A stretch of DNA of 64,000 nt from a virus: IMG/VR virus record IMGVR_UViG_3300036668_000172, positions 19,750 to 83,749 of that record; one strand, written 5' to 3'. A model generated the notes under the pieces. The model was not told the origin of the DNA. It worked only from the letters and a program-made list of their open reading frames with translations, and ran no database searches. Shown here piece after piece: positions 54,817-62,682 of the stretch. Every line of letters begins with the position of its first letter. Within the stretch, counting starts at the first letter, position 1. Made by a program: the position numbers and the translations under genes.

Positions 54817-56072
54817 TACATGCCCCAAGGTGTGGAGCAGAACTTACAAGTTCCGTCACGCTTCTCTGATTCGTCATGGAAGCAACCTTTATCCCATAGC
54901 CATGTAATAGAGGTTTCTGCAGGTCCTGAGTTACGAGACTGAACAACTCTTAGCATGCGTACTTCGTCGTCTTCTTCTACAGGCTCTAAGCCTAGAATAA
55001 CGTCTGAGTCTTGGAAGAAGGAAGAAGAGTAACCGATAGAGTCTGCAGAAACTTTTCCGCCTTTCATTTTCCACAGCAAGGTCTGGGTAGTGATAATGAC
55101 AGGAATGTCTAGCTTTTGTGCAACACGCTTGAGTCCGCGAGTAATGTTAGTCAGTGCTTGTGGCGTGTTTGCTTCTCCAGTGACTTGGTCTAGCATCAAG
55201 TACACACCGTCAACAAAGAGGATGTCTGGCTTTAGCTGTTCTGCCTTAGCAACTAGCGAGTCAATGGTCAGTCCGTTGATAGCGTCAACCATGTGAAAAG
55301 GTTGCATCGTCTTTAGGTCTTCAATCATCTCTAGGTAGCGGTCTTCTTCTGCCCCAGTGAGTTTTCCACGACGCAAGTTCGACGCAGACAGGTGAGCACG
55401 CATGGCGTCATGTCGGAGAGCTTGCTCTCGATTGTTCATCTCAAAGGACTGGTACATAGGAACGTAGCCTGCTTGGTGGGTGTTAATTGCTACCTTCAAG
55501 CTAATCTGTGACTTACCAGTCTTAGGTGGAGCAATCACGGTGATTAACTGCCCTCCCTGTAATCCAGCAGTAGCTTCGTCAATCTTTTCAAACCCAGTAG
55601 GGATTCCAAGTAGCTTCTTATTCTGAAGTCCCTCGTACTGAACAAACCTTGCATCAGGGTCTTTAGTGAGGTCTAGGTGAGTAGTTCCAATGACACCTTG
55701 AGCGTTAACCATGGTGATGGTCTTGCTCATTTCGGTGAGAGCAGACTCGTGGTTATTTTCGCCCATCTCCCCAAGGACTAACTCAATACCATTTCTGGTA
55801 AGTCGGTTCCTGCGGAACTGAACCATCTTGTCAATCAGGTAGTCAAGAGTGTCTTCTACCTTTACCGCTTTAAAGTTAGGGAAGTTGTCTGTAACAGCAA
55901 TGATGGTAGGCACTTCGCTGTATAGGCTGTAGTGCTCTCGAACGAAGGTCCACACACGACGAAGGTCGTCGTCTACAATCCAGTCGTCTTTAATCCCGTT
56001 TTCAATAACAGGAATGATGATGCGGTCGTCAATAACTTTGCTGACGAGTCTGTACTCGTTGTCGTATGCCAT
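54816..56072 (-). CDS. Replicative helicase (DnaB-like)
   Basis: 418 residues. IPTGFEKIDEATAGLQGGQL, then VIAPPKTGKSQIS (Walker A, APPKTGKS), MYQSFEM, ILFVDGVYLM (Walker B) and VIITTQTL (motif H3-like) match the RecA-like C-terminal domain of DnaB. A small N-terminal domain precedes it. A CKFC pair near the end may bind zinc. It unwinds DNA at the fork with the primase next to it. Confidence 0.85.
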   Translation of the reverse strand: MAYDNEYRLVSKVIDDRIIIPVIENGIKDDWIVDDDLRRVWTFVREHYSLYSEVPTIIAVTDNFPNFKAVKVEDTLDYLIDKMVQFRRNRLTRNGIELVLGEMGENNHESALTEMSKTITMVNAQGVIGTTHLDLTKDPDARFVQYEGLQNKKLLGIPTGFEKIDEATAGLQGGQLITVIAPPKTGKSQISLKVAINTHQAGYVPMYQSFEMNNREQALRHDAMRAHLSASNLRRGKLTGAEEDRYLEMIEDLKTMQPFHMVDAINGLTIDSLVAKAEQLKPDILFVDGVYLMLDQVTGEANTPQALTNITRGLKRVAQKLDIPVIITTQTLLWKMKGGKVSADSIGYSSSFFQDSDVILGLEPVEEDDEVRMLRVVQSRNSGPAETSITWLWDKGCFHDESEKRDGTCKFCSTPWGM

Positions 56073-56081
56073 TTTGCCCTC

Positions 56082-56501
56082 CTACAGGTTTTGTAAGTCT
56101 AGTCCCCACGAGCCATAGCGTGCAACTCTGTTGGGTAAATCTATCACAGCTTTTAAGTTGGCCCTATAAGGCAGTTCTCCCACAAGGTCATGGAAGCTAC
56201 CATACAGCTCGGAATAGTTAAACGGGTTCCCGCCCCGATTATCTAAACGGTCAATGAGCTTATCAACGTGAGCTTGTGTCCAGCCATCATCTTCAAAAGC
56301 TGCCAACTCAATTGCTAACCCATACTTAAATGCTGCGTTCCAGAGCTTACTCAACTGAGCGTTGTTAAGCCCTGTAATCTTTCTTAAGCTGACTCCTTTG
56401 CGAAGGAGCTTCTTCTCTTCTATTAGTTCCGAAATAACTGCGACGTCTATTACCACGATTAATCGTGGGGGCGTCTCGTTTGAGATTTCGCCCCGTAGCA
56501 T
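56082..56501 (-). CDS. Small helical protein, unknown
   Basis: 139 residues. PPRLIVVIDVAVISELIEEK and a helical remainder (ITGLNNAQLSKLWNAAFKYG). No motif recognised. Between the helicase and the SWIM-type gene, so a replication accessory is likely. Confidence 0.55.
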   Translation of the reverse strand: MLRGEISNETPPRLIVVIDVAVISELIEEKKLLRKGVSLRKITGLNNAQLSKLWNAAFKYGLAIELAAFEDDGWTQAHVDKLIDRLDNRGGNPFNYSELYGSFHDLVGELPYRANLKAVIDLPNRVARYGSWGLDLQNL

Positions 56502-56806
56502 TAGAGGATTTCTACTTTTCCATATTTAATAACAAAGTCTCTAAAAGCAGCAGAGTCTTCCATGGCGATGCTTGCTTCCATAGGGTCAATCTCTGCATGA
56601 ATGTGTACGGTGTAGTGACCATCATTACTCTGCATAGTCTGACGTACAAACTTAGTGTGAGCACACTTCGAGACTTTCCTAAAAATCTTGCAGGTGCACA
56701 TTATTGCGTAGGGGTCATTGTGGTCAGCTGAAACCTCAGAGACACCGTCGTCTCCTAAGAACAGTTGAATAGTTCTCCAGTCGTATGCCATGCGAGCGCC
56801 TTTCAC
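56501..56806 (-). CDS. SWIM-type zinc-finger protein
   Basis: 101 residues from a GTG at 56806 with AGGAGG 5 nt upstream and a GTGA overlap with the loader stop. IMCTCKIFRKVSKCAHTKFV has CxCx8CxH, the SWIM zinc finger that binds DNA or proteins. The N-terminal part is beta-like. It may contact the origin or the helicase. Confidence 0.7.
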   Translation of the reverse strand: MKGARMAYDWRTIQLFLGDDGVSEVSADHNDPYAIMCTCKIFRKVSKCAHTKFVRQTMQSNDGHYTVHIHAEIDPMEASIAMEDSAAFRDFVIKYGKVEIL

Positions 56807-57528
56807 TTGTTCCTCCTCAAGTCCTTACCGCCTATTATTACACGATTGAAGGCTTCGTACACGAACGAACCCATAGCTTCCCCGTATTTTGCTTTCCACT
56901 GGTCTCGCTCCAAGTTGGTAGTCACAATCGTGGGCAACCCTTTATCATAACGGGAGCGGAGAAGCTCATCAAAGCCAGCTACGTTGTAGTCGGACTTTAG
57001 CTCTTTACCTAAGTCATCCAAGATAAGGATGCGAACGTTTAGGTAGTCATGCTTTGAGCGCCCATGAAACCCATCCATGTACATCTGAAGTTCACGGCGA
57101 GTGTCATTGTCTGCCGAGATTTCATTCTTCTTGCGATTGATAAAGTCTGGTACGGTCATGTAGTAAACAGGACGGGAGGCAGCCGTGTAGTCGACAGCTG
57201 AATAGTTAAAGACTTTGCGAGCTTTCTCAGCATCCTCTGGGAGCTTGCGAATCAACTCTGAGATTGTAAGCACCGAGTGGGTTGTCTTTCCCATTCCTGG
57301 GTCTCCGTCAAATAGGAGTCCGACACCTGTGACCCCAAGGCCACCAATGCTCTTGATTACTTTTCCAGCTAGAACTAAATCTACCCAGTCTTCAATCTCA
57401 GGGTAAGAACTACCTAGGTTGCCCTGCACATCTTCTGCCCCCATACCAATGAAACGGTGTGGAATGTTAGATGTGTTCATAAGCCAACGTGCTTTTAAAA
57501 AACTAAGACGGTTAATGTCATACGGCAT
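56803..57528 (-). CDS. Helicase loader (DnaC/IstB-like AAA+ ATPase)
   Basis: 241 residues. LLFDGDPGMGKTTHSVLTIS (Walker A), ILILDDLGKELKSDYNVAGF (Walker B with LDD) and a DNA-binding arginine-rich end (NRVIIGGKDLRRNK) match DnaC/IstB-type ATPases. It should load the DnaB-like helicase at the origin. It overlaps the initiator gene by 11 nt. Confidence 0.85.
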   Translation of the reverse strand: MPYDINRLSFLKARWLMNTSNIPHRFIGMGAEDVQGNLGSSYPEIEDWVDLVLAGKVIKSIGGLGVTGVGLLFDGDPGMGKTTHSVLTISELIRKLPEDAEKARKVFNYSAVDYTAASRPVYYMTVPDFINRKKNEISADNDTRRELQMYMDGFHGRSKHDYLNVRILILDDLGKELKSDYNVAGFDELLRSRYDKGLPTIVTTNLERDQWKAKYGEAMGSFVYEAFNRVIIGGKDLRRNK

Positions 57529-58534
57529 TTGAACTCCTCAATTTATCCTCGTATCGCTCCATGGAGGCCCTACCTGGCATGGAGTTGTCGAAACGACGCC
57601 CATCAGAAGCATACACAAAATCTTCGGTTGGTGTTGAATTATCTGCAAGTTCGGCAGGAGTTTGTCTGGCATCCATGCTCAGGTTCTTTAAAGCCTGCTC
57701 AAAGTTAATGCTGAAAGCCTTGAGAAAACGGCCAATAATCCAGTGTGGGTTCTTGCGACCCTCGTTGTCAATCCATGGGTCTTCAAAGAACATCTCCATG
57801 ATTTCAAGCTCAATCAAGGGATTGACATCCTCATTCTTGCGTTGTCTAGCAAGGGCTCCAGCGATGTTCTTTACGCTGAGTTGCAAGGGCATTACTGGCA
57901 TTCTTGCACGCACCTTGGCTACAAATTCTGTAGCTACATCAACCGTAGTCCACTCAGAATGAGGGCGGTCAGCCCTAGTCTGTGGGTTGTTCTTGCTTAT
58001 CTTTGGGCCTTTGACCTTCTGAGCCGCTTCATTATCAAATAAACCAAAACCGCCAACGCTGTCATCGTCATCTCCTTGCCACCGATTCACCACTTTTATA
58101 TTCTCCTTTTTAATGACCATCGGGGCCTCGGCCCCGAATAAATAAGACGTAGTCTTATTTACTATATCCTTACCAGAACTACTAGTACTACTAGTACCAG
58201 CTGTTGACCCCACATTTTTGTGGATGACACCAACCTCATTTTTGTGGATGGCAGGATTCTCATCCACATTTTTGTGGGATGGTGAAACGAGCTCATATTT
58301 GTTTTTGTGAAGTCTCCCGAGGTTTCTTTTTGTCCTCGTAGTAACGACCAGTTCTGCTTGCTCTAGCTTCCTCAGGGAACGCCGAATTGACTCTTCAGAC
58401 GACTGGGCAAAGCGAGCTAGCTCCTCCATGGAGATGTCCGTTTTGTTTTTTATAGACAGCGTGCAAAGGATGTCAAGCAGACGGTACTCGCTAGCTGATA
58501 ACGGGGTAAAACACTTCTCTTCAAACGTACACAT
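57518..58534 (-). CDS. Replication initiator with winged helix and internal iterons
   Basis: 338 residues. An N-terminal winged helix (SASEYRLLDILCTLSIKNKT, then EESIRRSLRKLEQAELVVTT) binds DNA. The middle (about 85-115) repeats HKN four times because it is encoded by iteron DNA, followed by a Ser/Thr-rich linker. The C-terminal part (RADRPHSEWTTVDVATEFVA) resembles phage initiator domains that meet the helicase loader. An origin-like cluster lies in the gene (58121-58310). Confidence 0.75.
   Translation of the reverse strand: MCTFEEKCFTPLSASEYRLLDILCTLSIKNKTDISMEELARFAQSSEESIRRSLRKLEQAELVVTTRTKRNLGRLHKNKYELVSPSHKNVDENPAIHKNEVGVIHKNVGSTAGTSSTSSSGKDIVNKTTSYLFGAEAPMVIKKENIKVVNRWQGDDDDSVGGFGLFDNEAAQKVKGPKISKNNPQTRADRPHSEWTTVDVATEFVAKVRARMPVMPLQLSVKNIAGALARQRKNEDVNPLIELEIMEMFFEDPWIDNEGRKNPHWIIGRFLKAFSINFEQALKNLSMDARQTPAELADNSTPTEDFVYASDGRRFDNSMPGRASMERYEDKLRSSNAV
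58121..58310. other. Putative origin of replication inside the initiator gene
   Basis: Three iterons with core CCACATTTTTGTGGATG or a one-base variant (58210-58226, 58234-58250, 58264-58281, spaced 24 and 30 bp; a partial fourth at 58302-58310). Each contains a dyad CCACA/TGTGG around T-rich DNA. Next to them lie an AT-rich inverted repeat TAAATAAGAC/GTCTTATTTA (58139-58161), a GC-rich hairpin (58121-58136) and ACTACTAGT-type repeats (58179-58196). An array like this in an initiator gene is the arrangement of lambda O and its relatives. Confidence 0.65.
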
Positions 58535-58545
58535 AGGTGAACATC

Positions 58546-58809
58546 TTACCGCCTTCTTAGAGAATCAACGACGACAGGCCGAGAAGTTACAGAAAGTACC
58601 ACGAGAGCAAAAAATCCCGAGGCGAAGGTCGCGACGACCAAATGGTAATCCAAGAGCCCAAGAAGTCCGTTGGCAGTCAAGGAAAAAGGTAGAGTAAGAA
58701 TAGTCTTAAGAATAGAGTCTGGTAGCCAGCGCCCTATTATTAAGCTGAGGAATGCGATTGCGCCACCAGTGGCCATGCCAGAAATGACTATAGTTAGAAA
58801 GAGGTCCAT
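58546..58809 (-). CDS. Small membrane protein
   Basis: 87 residues with three hydrophobic segments (about 5-26, 34-48 and 52-74: LFLTIVISGMATGGAIAFLS; LVVATFASGFFALVVLSV) and a basic end (SLRRR). Lies between the baseplate gene and the initiator gene. Function unknown; an envelope role such as superinfection exclusion is a guess. Confidence 0.65.
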   Translation of the reverse strand: MDLFLTIVISGMATGGAIAFLSLIIGRWLPDSILKTILTLPFSLTANGLLGLLDYHLVVATFASGFFALVVLSVTSRPVVVDSLRRR

Positions 58810-58818
58810 GACCTCATC

Positions 58819-61074
58819 TTACATGGTGATTGCTTTTGTCTCTACTCCACCGAACGAACGAACTACATATGGGGTGTTAGAAGGCAAGAAATTCTCTAGC
58901 TCTTGAATCAGTCTAATAATCTTGGCTTGTTTACTCTTGTATAGATGTGAGGGGGAGTTATTCTCTAGTTCTTCCCACACAATCCCATACTCTGCTGGAA
59001 AGTTTCCTGCAATGTAAAGGCTGGCAGCAAAGTTGGATTCTAGTTGCGCTGCTTCAAAGTTAAGAGTTCCACCAGTATTGGCGTCTGCTTTAATCTCTAG
59101 GTTGAAAAACATACTTTCAGACACATACTTAGACTCGACGTAGAAAGAAAGGGTTAGCCTCTTCCAAGTAGTGCTGACCGCCACAGGAGTTGACTGTTTT
59201 ATCAAAGAAGGATTAACGCTATCAATCAAGGTGATTTTTAAGTAAACATCTTCTTCTCGAACAGGACTCTGTACGTACACAGAGAAAGTATAAAACTTCC
59301 CAGAAGGCATCCCCCCTGTATTAGTAGACGTACTAACTGTAAGGTTCTGCCCACTAGTCGGCTCTACCGACAGCATGCTATCTGCCGTAAATATATAAGG
59401 GAGCGTACTCGCGGGATAAGTCGAGGAGGATGCGTTAGCCACATTCCAGTCTGTGGTGATAGCCGAGAGAGAAGGGTCATTTACAAAATTACTCTTGTCG
59501 GGCTGCAAAAAGATGTCCACGCTGCGAGATTCGTAGTAGCTAGTTACCTCTGACCTTGCAAACTGGAGCATGTCAAAGTAGACCGTTCCTGGCCCCTCAA
59601 ACTTTATCTCTGTAGAAGCGTAGGCCGCACTCTCCACAGACACAAGGGCATTAGTTTCAGTGGCTGTTACATCTGGAGTTATTAACGCGTATGTGATTGT
59701 ATTAGAGGTAGTAGCAGACACCAAGTACTTACCGTCATAAGGGGCACCAATTCCAATAATAGTAATTGGAGTCCCAGGATTAACGGTGTGAGTGACTTCT
59801 GTAGTTAGAACAACCTGATTAGAAGTTACTGAGTAGTTTGTAACTGAGTAGTCTGTTCCTGGCGCAGTTCCCACAAGAGAGTACTTGTTCCAACTCACAG
59901 TGGTAGTCTGAGGAGAAGCAGTAGTGCTGCCTACTAATTCACCAGCGTTATTATACCAGTAAATTTTAGGTACTATAGACACGCTATTAGCCGCAGTTCT
60001 TTGAGCAAAAACACTAAACCTGTACTCCACACCAGCTGTTACGGGTATCCCGTATAGTACTGGGTTATCTTCGCCGTTTCTTAAAAAAGAATTACTTGAA
60101 GTAGCTACGGCTTTTGCCGTATAGACAGCGTCAATCTGGAAGTCCTCACCGCTAGGTGGAAGGATTGTGTCCTGAAGTTCTAGTGTGCAGTTTCCCACAG
60201 CTCTCCACCTACCAAGGCTTTCATAAAAAGTGCTGTCTTGCGAGGTAAGAAAAAGGTTAGGGGTGTTTGTGATTACTGGCCCAAAGCCAGTAAGACTTTC
60301 TATCAACGTACTTAAAGCTGCTTTAGTGCCTTTGCGAGAGTACATGTAGATGGCTTCACGAACCATCTTCTTCTGCTGAATAATTACATCATCGGATGCA
60401 GGGGTAATTCCGTACTCATAGACTTGAAGGTCTAATATGTCTGGGCTGGAGTTTTTTCCAGTAAAGTCTGGAATCAATAAATCTGCAAAAGTAAGCAGCT
60501 CGTCAAGAGTAAATGAGAAAGCCTGGAGAAACTTGTAAAGGTCTGATTCTGTGTCTACAACCCCTAAAGGAGACTGTTCTTTTGACGTAAACACTCTTGG
60601 AAGCATGTTCATAAAATTTTCATGAGTAGTGGCAAGCACTTGGCCATCAGGAGTCACTGTCCCATGTTCTTTAGGAAGAAGGATTACTAAATCATCAGCT
60701 ACGCCCCAGAGATTGTTCTCAGAGCGCCGTACCCACATGCGGTAGTAAACAAACCTGCCAGGAACTAGTCCTATGTCATTAGATAAGTCTTCATCCGCAA
60801 AGTTGTCTACACCGTCTGTAAAGAAGGAGTCTCCAAAGTTACCATCTTCGCTGTTAACTTCAAATAAAATAACACCATCGTCAGGCCATTCGGGAAACCC
60901 GTTTTGGTTTCTGACTAACCTAAGCCCGTTCAAAGCCCCCTGAGGAGGCCCCCAATATAGCTCAATCTTGTCGTAGTCAACTGCCACACCCTGGAAGGGT
61001 TCAACCGAAAAAGGTAACCGAGGTATCTCACCGTAGTAAGCGCCCCTGTATACAAAACCACCGTATTTACCCAA
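58819..61074 (-). CDS. Large baseplate/tail protein, gpI-like core
   Basis: 751 residues. In the middle FMNMLPRVFTSKEQSPLGVV, then LYKFLQAFSFTLDELLTFAD and REAIYMYSRKGTKAALSTLI follow the pattern of tail protein I-type baseplate proteins (LPxxF..., RxxI..., KGTxxAL). The second half is beta-rich with sugar-binding-like strands and includes a module VTHTVNPGTPITIIGIG that resembles the one in the PASTA protein. It joins the baseplate to fibres. Confidence 0.75.
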   Translation of the reverse strand: MGKYGGFVYRGAYYGEIPRLPFSVEPFQGVAVDYDKIELYWGPPQGALNGLRLVRNQNGFPEWPDDGVILFEVNSEDGNFGDSFFTDGVDNFADEDLSNDIGLVPGRFVYYRMWVRRSENNLWGVADDLVILLPKEHGTVTPDGQVLATTHENFMNMLPRVFTSKEQSPLGVVDTESDLYKFLQAFSFTLDELLTFADLLIPDFTGKNSSPDILDLQVYEYGITPASDDVIIQQKKMVREAIYMYSRKGTKAALSTLIESLTGFGPVITNTPNLFLTSQDSTFYESLGRWRAVGNCTLELQDTILPPSGEDFQIDAVYTAKAVATSSNSFLRNGEDNPVLYGIPVTAGVEYRFSVFAQRTAANSVSIVPKIYWYNNAGELVGSTTASPQTTTVSWNKYSLVGTAPGTDYSVTNYSVTSNQVVLTTEVTHTVNPGTPITIIGIGAPYDGKYLVSATTSNTITYALITPDVTATETNALVSVESAAYASTEIKFEGPGTVYFDMLQFARSEVTSYYESRSVDIFLQPDKSNFVNDPSLSAITTDWNVANASSSTYPASTLPYIFTADSMLSVEPTSGQNLTVSTSTNTGGMPSGKFYTFSVYVQSPVREEDVYLKITLIDSVNPSLIKQSTPVAVSTTWKRLTLSFYVESKYVSESMFFNLEIKADANTGGTLNFEAAQLESNFAASLYIAGNFPAEYGIVWEELENNSPSHLYKSKQAKIIRLIQELENFLPSNTPYVVRSFGGVETKAITM

Positions 61075-61087
61075 GAGTTAGCTCCTA

Positions 61088-61393
61088 TTAAGAAAAGTCA
61101 GCTTGAATAGCAAACCATGAAAAAGTAATGGATTCACTACCAGTGCCTTTTAGGTTAGCTGTAAAGCCAGTAGTGTCAACCTGAACGGTCACAGTGGCGT
61201 GATTTGTACCCGTCACCTGAACAAACACTAGCGGAGTAAATGAAAACTCAAAGCCGAAACTGACACCTAAAGTTCTGGCCCCCGTAATTAGTGAAGTGCT
61301 CTGACTACCAGAAGCGTCAACTACTGAAGGTACTTGAGCGCCAATCTCCTGCCAAACCGAGCCGTCCCACACACGAATTCTTTTATAAGCCAT
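61088..61393 (-). CDS. Small tail tip protein, beta-rich
   Basis: 101 residues. MAYKRIRVWDGSVWQEIG at the start and SESITFSWFAIQADFS at the end are typical of short phage tip proteins with a beta-sandwich; the FSWFAIQ end is a common terminal motif. Starts 10 nt after the fibre gene stop. Receptor binding is plausible. Confidence 0.65.
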   Translation of the reverse strand: MAYKRIRVWDGSVWQEIGAQVPSVVDASGSQSTSLITGARTLGVSFGFEFSFTPLVFVQVTGTNHATVTVQVDTTGFTANLKGTGSESITFSWFAIQADFS

Positions 61394-61403
61394 TATTTAT
61401 CTC

Positions 61404-62186
61404 CTAGATGTACTGCAGCCAGACATCTCCATTTGCACCATCACTTGAAGTGGGGGCACTGGTAGATGCGTTAACACGACGAAAGCCCATTGTTCCGACA
61501 GGAACAGAGGGGTCACTGGAAAGAAGAAGAGAACTTGCATCAAAGGGGTCCACATTTTGAGAAGAGTCTACCCAGATAGTTCCTGGGATGACTCCAATAG
61601 GGGCAGTGGCTTGATAAAATACTGTTGGCCGAGCCTCAACGAACTCTTGGATGTCAGTACTGCCAGCTACAACTACTGAAGAAGGTGAAATGTTAACTAG
61701 AGTATTATTGAGCCCACTAATAGTTTTATTAGTAAAAGTATCTGTAGAAGAGACGCTTGGAACGTCCGCGGTGTTTAGCTGAAGCTTTCCAGAGCTATTA
61801 ATGCGAGTAATAACTGAGCTGGCCGAGTTCTGAGCCTGAAACAAATCTGCTGTTTGATTAGTACGTGCACGAAGAGCCAAGTTAACAGTGCTAGTGCCAG
61901 CTGGGGTAACTACTGTTCCACCAGAAGCTTTTACTCTGTCGTTAAACGCCTCAAACAAACCAAACTCAATGTTTTGAATTCGCTCACGAAGTGACGGCCA
62001 GGTCAGAGTGGACTGATTAAAACTTCCACTAGTCCAACCTACGTTTATTACTACCTGAGCTCCAAGAACTGTCTGCACGGAAGTAATCTCGTCGTATACC
62101 TGATTAATATCTGCAGCCAAAACAATATCAAGAAGGTCTCTCTTACGAGTAAACGTCTTGATAGATGATGGATAGGATGCGGGCAT
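61404..62186 (-). CDS. Tail fibre or tip protein
   Basis: 260 residues. An N-terminal domain (FTRKRDLLDIVLAADINQVY, then LRERIQNIEFGLFEAFNDRV) probably attaches to the baseplate; the rest is beta-rich, with TFTNKTISGLNNTLVNISPS, a common fibre repeat, and SDGANGDVWLQYI at the end. Follows the gpV-like gene by 35 nt. Confidence 0.7.
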   Translation of the reverse strand: MPASYPSSIKTFTRKRDLLDIVLAADINQVYDEITSVQTVLGAQVVINVGWTSGSFNQSTLTWPSLRERIQNIEFGLFEAFNDRVKASGGTVVTPAGTSTVNLALRARTNQTADLFQAQNSASSVITRINSSGKLQLNTADVPSVSSTDTFTNKTISGLNNTLVNISPSSVVVAGSTDIQEFVEARPTVFYQATAPIGVIPGTIWVDSSQNVDPFDASSLLLSSDPSVPVGTMGFRRVNASTSAPTSSDGANGDVWLQYI

Positions 62187-62220
62187 TACAATCTCCTAAA
62201 GTATGTCTCTATTGTCTCTG

Positions 62221-62682
62221 TTATGCGCCATTTTGTAAGGCTAAGGGCATGTCTGCTTCTAGCTGCGCAATGCGGGCCTCAAAGTCCACAAGTACTTCAG
62301 CCATGTAGACCAAGGTAGCTACTAAGTCCAGCTCTTTTCTTCCATCAGAGAAGGAAGAGAACTGCAAACCCTCTTGTGAGGACGTGGTTGGCTTAATAAG
62401 GGTGTGCTTTTCAGCATTGACAACTTTTCCAAATACGCCTACCCATAAAGGGTATGATGGGTCACCACTTTCAAACATTACCCAGACTCCTTGCCCTACT
62501 GCAGGAGAAGCCGCTTTAACGCTAGCTGACTCCATAGGCCATGCCCATTGGGTAGGGACTTTCCCCAGAATCGCAGGCACAGAGACCCTTATGCGGCGTT
62601 TACTCAAGGGGTCCTTGTTGCTAACAACTGTGCCTCTGTAGATGCCGTGGTGTTTAGTCAGCTCCCCAACTGAATTATCCAT
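62221..62682 (-). CDS. Baseplate spike protein, gpV/gp5-like OB fold
   Basis: 153 residues. HGIYRGTVVSNKDPLSKRRI, then AILGKVPTQWAWP, VGQGVWVMFESGDPSYPLWV is the OB-fold pattern of gpV and gp5-type baseplate proteins (DP.kRRI.V.vP.vlG; VWV.Fe.GDP..P.W.G). The helical C-terminus could trimerise. It forms the central spike that pierces the envelope in contractile phages. Shares TAATG with gpJ. Confidence 0.8.
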   Translation of the reverse strand: MDNSVGELTKHHGIYRGTVVSNKDPLSKRRIRVSVPAILGKVPTQWAWPMESASVKAASPAVGQGVWVMFESGDPSYPLWVGVFGKVVNAEKHTLIKPTTSSQEGLQFSSFSDGRKELDLVATLVYMAEVLVDFEARIAQLEADMPLALQNGA

